From Opitutaceae bacterium (GTDB taxonomy: Bacteria; Verrucomicrobiota; Verrucomicrobiia; Opitutales; Opitutaceae): DNA of 10,674 nucleotides. Below are positions 6,700 through 10,674 of this stretch, piece after piece. Each line of letters starts with the position of its first letter. Within the stretch, counting starts at the first letter, position 1. The stretch is taken from contig SXZN01000216.1 in NCBI GenBank assembly GCA_005787865.1, positions 1 to 10,674 on the forward strand, in the 5' to 3' direction. The notes beneath the pieces are model-generated. The model saw only the letters and a list, made by a program, of their open reading frames with translations. It ran no database searches and was not told where the DNA came from. The translations under genes and the position numbers were made by a program.

Positions 6700-7962
6700 A
6701 TGCGTGAATCAAAATCAGTAATCGTCTGCGGCGGAGGCGTTGTGGGCCTCTGCTGTGCCTATTATCTAGCCCGTGAGGGTCGCGCTGTCACCGTGCTGGA
6801 ACGCAATGGGGAAGTGCGTGATCATTGTGCGCTCGGCAGCGCTGGTTATGTTTCGCCGAGTCACGTCATTCCCCTGGCGGCGCCGGGCATGGTGTGGCAG
6901 GGCCTGAAGTGGATGCTCAATCCGCGCAGTCCTTTTTATATCAAGCCGCGCCTCGATAGCGATCTGCTCCGCTGGAGTTGGCTTTTCATGCGCTCCGCCA
7001 ATCGGGCCCACGTGGAGCGCGCTGCGCCAATTTTGCGTGATCTCTGTGTGGCCAGTCGCGCACTTTTCGAACAATTGGACGATATTACCGGTCATGCTTT
7101 TGAGTTTAAAAAAGAGGGCCTGCTCAATCTTTGTAAAACAGCGGCCGGCCTAGATCACGAAGCCCACGGCCTCGCCCGCCTTGCGAATGAACTCGGTGTT
7201 GAGGCCCAAATCTTAAATGCCGCGCAGACTGCGGCCCTGGAGCCGGGCATTAAACTGGATGTCGCCGGCTCAGTCTATTTCCCGATTGATGCTCACCTGA
7301 CGCCGTGGCGTTTCGCCCAAACCCTGACGGCTTTGCTCAAGGAGATGGGGGTGCGCTTCCAATGGAATACGACAGTTTTTGGTTGGCGAACTGAAGCCGG
7401 ACGGATTGCCGCGGTCCAAACCACGGCGGGTGATTTACTCGCCGATGAATTTGTTCTCGCGGGCGGTTCGTGGGCCCCTGCGATGCTGACGGGTTTGGGC
7501 CTTCGGTTGCCGTTGCAAGCCGGCAAAGGCTATAGTCTTACTTTGCCGCAGCCGCGCTTTAAAGTTACCAAGCCCATGATTTGTACGGAGCGCCGGATCG
7601 CGGTAACGCCCATGGGGGACACCCTGCGTTTTGGTGGCACCATGGAGTTGAGTGGCATTAACCACCACGTGCGGCTGGAGCGGGTGCAGCAGATTATTGA
7701 TTCTGTGCCGCTTTATTTTCCCGAACTCACGGCCGCAGATTTTTCCGGGATTCAGCCTTGGCATGGTTTGCGACCAGTGGCCCCTGACGGCATGCCTTAT
7801 GTGGGCCGCTTTAATCGTTATCGAAACCTGACGGCGGCTTGTGGCCACGCCATGTTGGGGGTCACGATGGCGCCCATCAGTGGCTTGCTCGTAGCTGAAA
7901 TTCTCGCCGGTCGTAAACCCTCGGTAGCTTTGCAGATGCTCGACCCTAATCGATACGCCTAA
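6700..7962 (+). CDS. FAD-dependent D-amino acid dehydrogenase, probably cis-4-hydroxy-D-proline dehydrogenase
   Basis: A 420-residue DadA/DAO-family flavoprotein. The N-terminal dinucleotide fold is clear: VIVCGGGVVGLCCAYYLA (GGGVVG at 11-16) with Glu34 closing the Rossmann motif to bind the FAD ribose. A C-terminal GLRPVAPDGMPYVGR segment near residue 360 is the usual second flavin-contacting motif. By context it oxidises cis-4-hydroxy-D-proline to 1-pyrroline-4-hydroxy-2-carboxylate, passing electrons to the respiratory chain or a quinone. It resembles the single-subunit type of this enzyme; no small ferredoxin-like or second flavoprotein subunit genes are present, unlike heteromeric versions. 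There is no Shine-Dalgarno sequence at ATG 6700. The family is secure; the substrate is inferred from the epimerase before it and the deaminase after it. A general D-amino acid dehydrogenase is the alternative. Confidence 0.88.
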   Translation: MRESKSVIVCGGGVVGLCCAYYLAREGRAVTVLERNGEVRDHCALGSAGYVSPSHVIPLAAPGMVWQGLKWMLNPRSPFYIKPRLDSDLLRWSWLFMRSANRAHVERAAPILRDLCVASRALFEQLDDITGHAFEFKKEGLLNLCKTAAGLDHEAHGLARLANELGVEAQILNAAQTAALEPGIKLDVAGSVYFPIDAHLTPWRFAQTLTALLKEMGVRFQWNTTVFGWRTEAGRIAAVQTTAGDLLADEFVLAGGSWAPAMLTGLGLRLPLQAGKGYSLTLPQPRFKVTKPMICTERRIAVTPMGDTLRFGGTMELSGINHHVRLERVQQIIDSVPLYFPELTAADFSGIQPWHGLRPVAPDGMPYVGRFNRYRNLTAACGHAMLGVTMAPISGLLVAEILAGRKPSVALQMLDPNRYA

Positions 7963-8017
7963 CTTTGCTAAAACCACCCCGTGAGAGGCCCGCTTTTTCG
8001 CAAAAAATAAAACGCTT

Positions 8018-8911
8018 ATGAATTGGAAAGGTGTTATTCCCGCCATCACGACCAACCTCGCGGCTGACCTCACCGTCGACCATGCCGCGCTCGCCGTTCA
8101 TTGCCGGTGGATGATCGATAGTGGCTGCACCGGGCTCGTCGTTGGCGGTTCCTTGGGAGAAGCGGCGACGCTCAGTTTTGAGGAGAAGATTGCGATTGTT
8201 CGTACGAGCGTTGCGGCTGTGGCGGGACGCGCCCCCGTGGTGCTGGGTATTGCTTCCCTGAGCACGCTGGAAGCGGTGGCGTTAGCGCAAGCGGCCGAAG
8301 AGGCTGGCGCGCAGGGTCTGATGGTCCTGCCGCCTTATGTTTATTCCAGCGATTGGCGTGAAATGAAAGCACACGTCAGCGCCGTCATTGCCGCGACCAA
8401 GCTTTCTTGTCTGCTGTATAATAATCCCCCCGCCTACAAAACTGATTTTCTGCCAGAGCAGATCGCTGAACTAGCTAGTCTGCATCCTAATTTGCACGCG
8501 GTGAAAGAATCCAGTGGTGACACTCGCCGGGTCACCGCAATTCAAGCGGCGGTTGGCCCTCGCTTGGCGGTCTTAGTGGGAATGGATGACGCCATTGTTG
8601 AAGGCATCTACGCTGGCGCGGTGGGCTGGATTGCTGGGTTAGTTAATGCGTTTCCGGTTGAATCGGTGGCGCTTTTTAATTTGGCCAGTCGTGGCGAGAA
8701 GGCGCGGGCGGCGGCGCTCTACGCTTGGTTTCTCCCGCTGCTCCGCCTCGATACCGTGCCCAAATTTGTTCAGCTGATTAAATTGGTGCAGGCCGAGGTT
8801 GGCCGCGGTACGCCGTATGTTCGTGCTCCGCGCTTGGCCTTGGCCGGGACTGATCTGGCCGCGGCGCGGGCGGTGTTGACGGCGGCCTTGCAACTTCCTC
8901 CGGCTTTGTGA
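8018..8911 (+). CDS. lhpC: 1-pyrroline-4-hydroxy-2-carboxylate deaminase (DapA family)
   Basis: A 297-residue (beta/alpha)8 class I aldolase-type enzyme of the DapA/NAL superfamily. The Schiff-base lysine is Lys163 in HAVKESSGDTR, the conserved tyrosine is Tyr134 in LLYNNPPAY, and the substrate-carboxylate loop reads GGSLGE (43-48) where true dihydrodipicolinate synthases usually have GTTGE. In the hydroxyproline pathway this family converts 1-pyrroline-4-hydroxy-2-carboxylate to 2-oxoglutarate semialdehyde with release of ammonia. It lies 55 bases after the dehydrogenase; the spacer holds only a short A/T palindrome (TTTTT-CGC-AAAAA, 7994-8006), which is not convincing as a terminator. There is no Shine-Dalgarno sequence. 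Lysine biosynthetic DapA is unlikely given this motif and the neighbours. The function is inferred mainly from the cluster. Confidence 0.88.
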   Translation: MNWKGVIPAITTNLAADLTVDHAALAVHCRWMIDSGCTGLVVGGSLGEAATLSFEEKIAIVRTSVAAVAGRAPVVLGIASLSTLEAVALAQAAEEAGAQGLMVLPPYVYSSDWREMKAHVSAVIAATKLSCLLYNNPPAYKTDFLPEQIAELASLHPNLHAVKESSGDTRRVTAIQAAVGPRLAVLVGMDDAIVEGIYAGAVGWIAGLVNAFPVESVALFNLASRGEKARAAALYAWFLPLLRLDTVPKFVQLIKLVQAEVGRGTPYVRAPRLALAGTDLAAARAVLTAALQLPPAL

Positions 8912-8956
8912 GGAGGCCTTTTAACTCGCCGGGCGCCGAGTTGATGGCCACCTTTG
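8911..8956 (+). promoter_or_regulatory. Leader with a strong but distant ribosome-binding site, hairpin and minigene
   Basis: AGGAGG (8911-8916) overlaps the preceding stop codon and is a perfect Shine-Dalgarno sequence, but it lies about 40 bases before the aldehyde dehydrogenase ATG. Between them AACTCG (8923-8928) and CGAGTT (8937-8942) form a 6-bp stem. Folding would bring AGGAGG to about 7 bases from ATG 8944, which opens a ten-codon frame ending at TGA 8974-8976, overlapping the start of the dehydrogenase gene. It may be translational coupling or chance. Confidence 0.35.
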
Positions 8957-10561
8957 ATGTCGTCTATGAAACCTGATGGAAGTTCTCTGATTGGTTTTGG
9001 TTCCAGCGCGCCTGGTGGCGCGGAGTTTTTGGCGTTTGATCCCGCCCGCGGAATCTCCCTAGAGCCAACTTTCTGCTCGGCAACGGGCCACGATCTCGAG
9101 CGGGCCGTGCAATTAGCGGCTGCCGCTGCGCCGCTTTGGGCCAAGCTTTCTGGGGCGCAGCGCAATAAGTTTTTACGCACCATTGCGGATAATCTTGAGA
9201 AAAAATCGGCGGATCTCGTCGCGCGGGCCCAACAAGAAACCGCCTTACCGGAAGCGCGTTTGAAAGGAGAAATTTCGCGGACGGCTGGTCAGTTGCGTCT
9301 TTATGGCGAAACCGCTGAGCGCGGTGATTGGCTCGATGCACGCATTGAGACGGCGCAGCCAGAGCGTCAACCGCTGCCCAAACCCGATCACCGCTCTTTG
9401 CTGCGTCCCTTGGGCCCCGTCGTCGTATTTGGTTCTAGTAATTTTCCGTTCGCCTACTCGGTGGCGGGGGGCGACACCGCCTCCGCTTTTGCCGCCGGTT
9501 GCCCAGTGATTGTGAAGGCGCATTCTGCCCACCCTGGCACGAGCGAGCTTGTGGGCCGATTGATTCTCCATGCGGTCCGAGATTGCGGCCTACCGGAGGG
9601 CACCTTTTCTCTGCTATTTGATGCTGGCTTGACCGTCGGGCAAGCGCTCGTGCAGCACCCTTTAATTAAAGCGGTTGGTTTTACGGGATCCCTGCGCGGC
9701 GGTCGTGCGCTAACGGATCTGGCCGCCGCCCGCCCCGAGCCCATTCCCGTCTATGCGGAGATGGGCAGTATTAATCCGGTTTTCATTTTACCGGGCGCGT
9801 TGGCCGAAAGATCGGCTGCGCTCGTGGATGGACTGCATGCGTCCGCTACGGTGGGGGTCGGCCAATTTTGCACCAATCCCGGTTTGATCGTGCTGGTCCG
9901 TTCGACTGCGGCGGAAGATTTCTTAAAAAATCTAGGGGTAAAATTAGCCGCGACTCCCGCCGCCGCGATGTTGACGGCCGCAATCTGTGCTAATTTCAGG
10001 AAAGGGGTGGCCGCCCGCGCTCGCATCACAGGAGTTCGCCCGCTAGCTGCCCCGTCGGCTGATGACGCGCGGTTGTCGACGGTCGCCGCTCCGGTTTGGT
10101 TTGAAACTTCGGCGCAGGATTATTCGAGTAATTCAAATTTAACCGAAGAGATTTTTGGCCCGAGCTCTTTAGTGGTGTGGTGTAAAGATTCTGCGGAAAT
10201 GTTGGCGGTGGCGCATGACCTTTCCGGCAATCTCACGGCGACGTTGCACGCCGGCACGGCGGAAGTCGCCGTGCAAGGGGCGCTGCTTGATATTTTAGCG
10301 AACAAAGCTGGCCGGGTGATACTAAATGGATTTCCGACGGGACTCGAAGTGAGCTCTGCGATTGTCCACAGTGGACCGTATCCTGCCACCAGTGATGGTG
10401 GCCGCAGCACCTCAGTCGGCACACGGGCTCTCACCCGCTGGGTGCGGCTTGTCTGTTATCAGAATTTTACCGAGGGATTGCTGCCACCAGAATTGCAAAA
10501 TGCGAATCCCCAGGGCCTGCGTCGGTTGGTCAATGGCGCGTGGACTAACGGCATAATTTGA
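8957..10561 (+). CDS. Alpha-ketoglutarate semialdehyde (2,5-dioxopentanoate) dehydrogenase
   Basis: NAD(P)-dependent aldehyde dehydrogenase that oxidises 2-oxoglutarate semialdehyde to 2-oxoglutarate, the last step of hydroxyproline catabolism and also of some sugar-acid routes. 534 residues from ATG 8957; TTG 8954 and ATG 8966 are in-frame alternatives, and the family match is clear only after about residue 10. Visible: catalytic Cys305 in VGQFCTNPG, general-base Glu268 in AEMGSINPVF, Asn162 in GSSNFPFAYS, and the cofactor lysine in VIVKAHSAHPGTS. The subgroup-specific segments ETALPEARLKGE, FGPSSLVVWC and the long C-terminus with LVCYQNFTEGLLPPELQ are those of ketoglutarate semialdehyde dehydrogenases rather than general ALDHs. 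It is the last gene of the operon, 45 bases after the deaminase. No truncation is evident. Confidence 0.93.
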   Translation: MSSMKPDGSSLIGFGSSAPGGAEFLAFDPARGISLEPTFCSATGHDLERAVQLAAAAAPLWAKLSGAQRNKFLRTIADNLEKKSADLVARAQQETALPEARLKGEISRTAGQLRLYGETAERGDWLDARIETAQPERQPLPKPDHRSLLRPLGPVVVFGSSNFPFAYSVAGGDTASAFAAGCPVIVKAHSAHPGTSELVGRLILHAVRDCGLPEGTFSLLFDAGLTVGQALVQHPLIKAVGFTGSLRGGRALTDLAAARPEPIPVYAEMGSINPVFILPGALAERSAALVDGLHASATVGVGQFCTNPGLIVLVRSTAAEDFLKNLGVKLAATPAAAMLTAAICANFRKGVAARARITGVRPLAAPSADDARLSTVAAPVWFETSAQDYSSNSNLTEEIFGPSSLVVWCKDSAEMLAVAHDLSGNLTATLHAGTAEVAVQGALLDILANKAGRVILNGFPTGLEVSSAIVHSGPYPATSDGGRSTSVGTRALTRWVRLVCYQNFTEGLLPPELQNANPQGLRRLVNGAWTNGII

Positions 10562-10562
10562 G

Positions 10563-10580
10563 GCCAGCAATTTTGTTGGC
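10563..10580 (+). terminator. Hairpin between convergent genes, possible terminator
   Basis: GCCAGCAA (10563-10570) and TTGTTGGC (10573-10580) pair over eight positions with one G-T wobble, right after the dehydrogenase stop; the innermost pair probably stays open. No T-run follows on either strand, so it would be an atypical terminator. Its place between a + strand gene and the end of a - strand gene supports that role. Confidence 0.35.
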
Positions 10581-10610
10581 ACAATCGGCCCCGTATCCAC
10601 GCTGCGTTCG

Positions 10611-10674
10611 TTACAGCTTGGCGGCGGCGTGTCGAATCGCACGCTGGTAGGCGGTGAGTCCGGGATCTTCTGTC
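10611..10674 (-). CDS. C-terminal end of an unrecognised - strand gene (cut by the window edge)
   Basis: Reading the - strand from the window edge, one frame stays open for 21 full codons including a TAA stop at 10613-10611 and ends in TEDPGLTAYQRAIRHAAAKL. The composition (amphipathic, Arg/Ala-rich helix) looks like a genuine protein C-terminus, and the gap to the preceding + strand gene fits two convergent genes. Twenty residues are too few to assign a family. A regulator or transporter of the hydroxyproline operon is possible by position only. The frame could also be open by chance. Confidence 0.45.
   Translation of the reverse strand, partial: TEDPGLTAYQRAIRHAAAKL

Noticed and set aside
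7963..8017. Possible terminator between the FAD dehydrogenase and the deaminase
   Set aside because: The only symmetric element is a five-pair A/T stem with a CGC loop and no T-run after it; the operon probably continues through.
7435..8073. Long - strand open frame of 212 codons across the end of the FAD dehydrogenase
   Set aside because: It overlaps a gene with clear family motifs on the other strand and has no recognisable domain. Such antisense frames are expected in GC-rich coding DNA.
8018..8911. Lysine biosynthesis dihydrodipicolinate synthase (dapA)
   Set aside because: The GGSLGE loop replaces the usual GTTGE, and the gene sits between the other hydroxyproline enzymes; the deaminase role explains both.

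Overview
This window is bacterial chromosomal DNA of moderately high GC content. It is densely packed with eight recognisable genes on the + strand, the first cut by the window edge, plus the last codons of a probable - strand gene at the right edge. I see no mobile element, CRISPR array, tRNA or rRNA. Most starts lack a Shine-Dalgarno sequence and sit behind an A/T-rich stretch. The gene content would suit a free-living or host-associated heterotroph. My best guess is the Verrucomicrobiota (Opitutales-like), but this rests on general resemblance and is weak.

Left part (1-3199): the 3' four fifths of gpmI (cofactor-independent phosphoglycerate mutase), a 154-base spacer with a hairpin, then a complete bacterial-type aspartyl-tRNA synthetase. 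The synthetase carries the histidine associated with non-discriminating enzymes.

Middle part (3253-5698): a nitrogen-sensing and ammonium-uptake block, glnK - terminator - amtB - glnK - terminator. Two PII genes that are 76% identical in protein flank one ammonium channel gene. The first PII gene ends in its own rho-independent terminator. amtB and the second PII gene form a unit behind a near-consensus sigma-54 (-24/-12) promoter, preceded by palindromes and GGTGCCA half-sites. This fits nitrogen-limited expression through an enhancer-binding activator.

Right part (5737-10561): four closely spaced genes that make up the known trans-4-hydroxy-L-proline catabolic route. They are the 4-hydroxyproline 2-epimerase, an FAD D-amino-acid (cis-4-hydroxy-D-proline) dehydrogenase, a DapA-family 1-pyrroline-4-hydroxy-2-carboxylate deaminase, and alpha-ketoglutarate semialdehyde dehydrogenase. 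Together they would turn hydroxyproline (from collagen or plant cell-wall glycoproteins) into 2-oxoglutarate plus ammonia. These are also the two signals around PII: 2-oxoglutarate is a PII ligand, and ammonia is the AmtB substrate. No hydroxyproline transporter or dedicated regulator is visible in the window.

No wholly new system is evident. The points most worth following up are the sigma-54 promoter that nearly abuts amtB, the PII-Amt-PII sandwich, and the complete hydroxyproline operon beside it.
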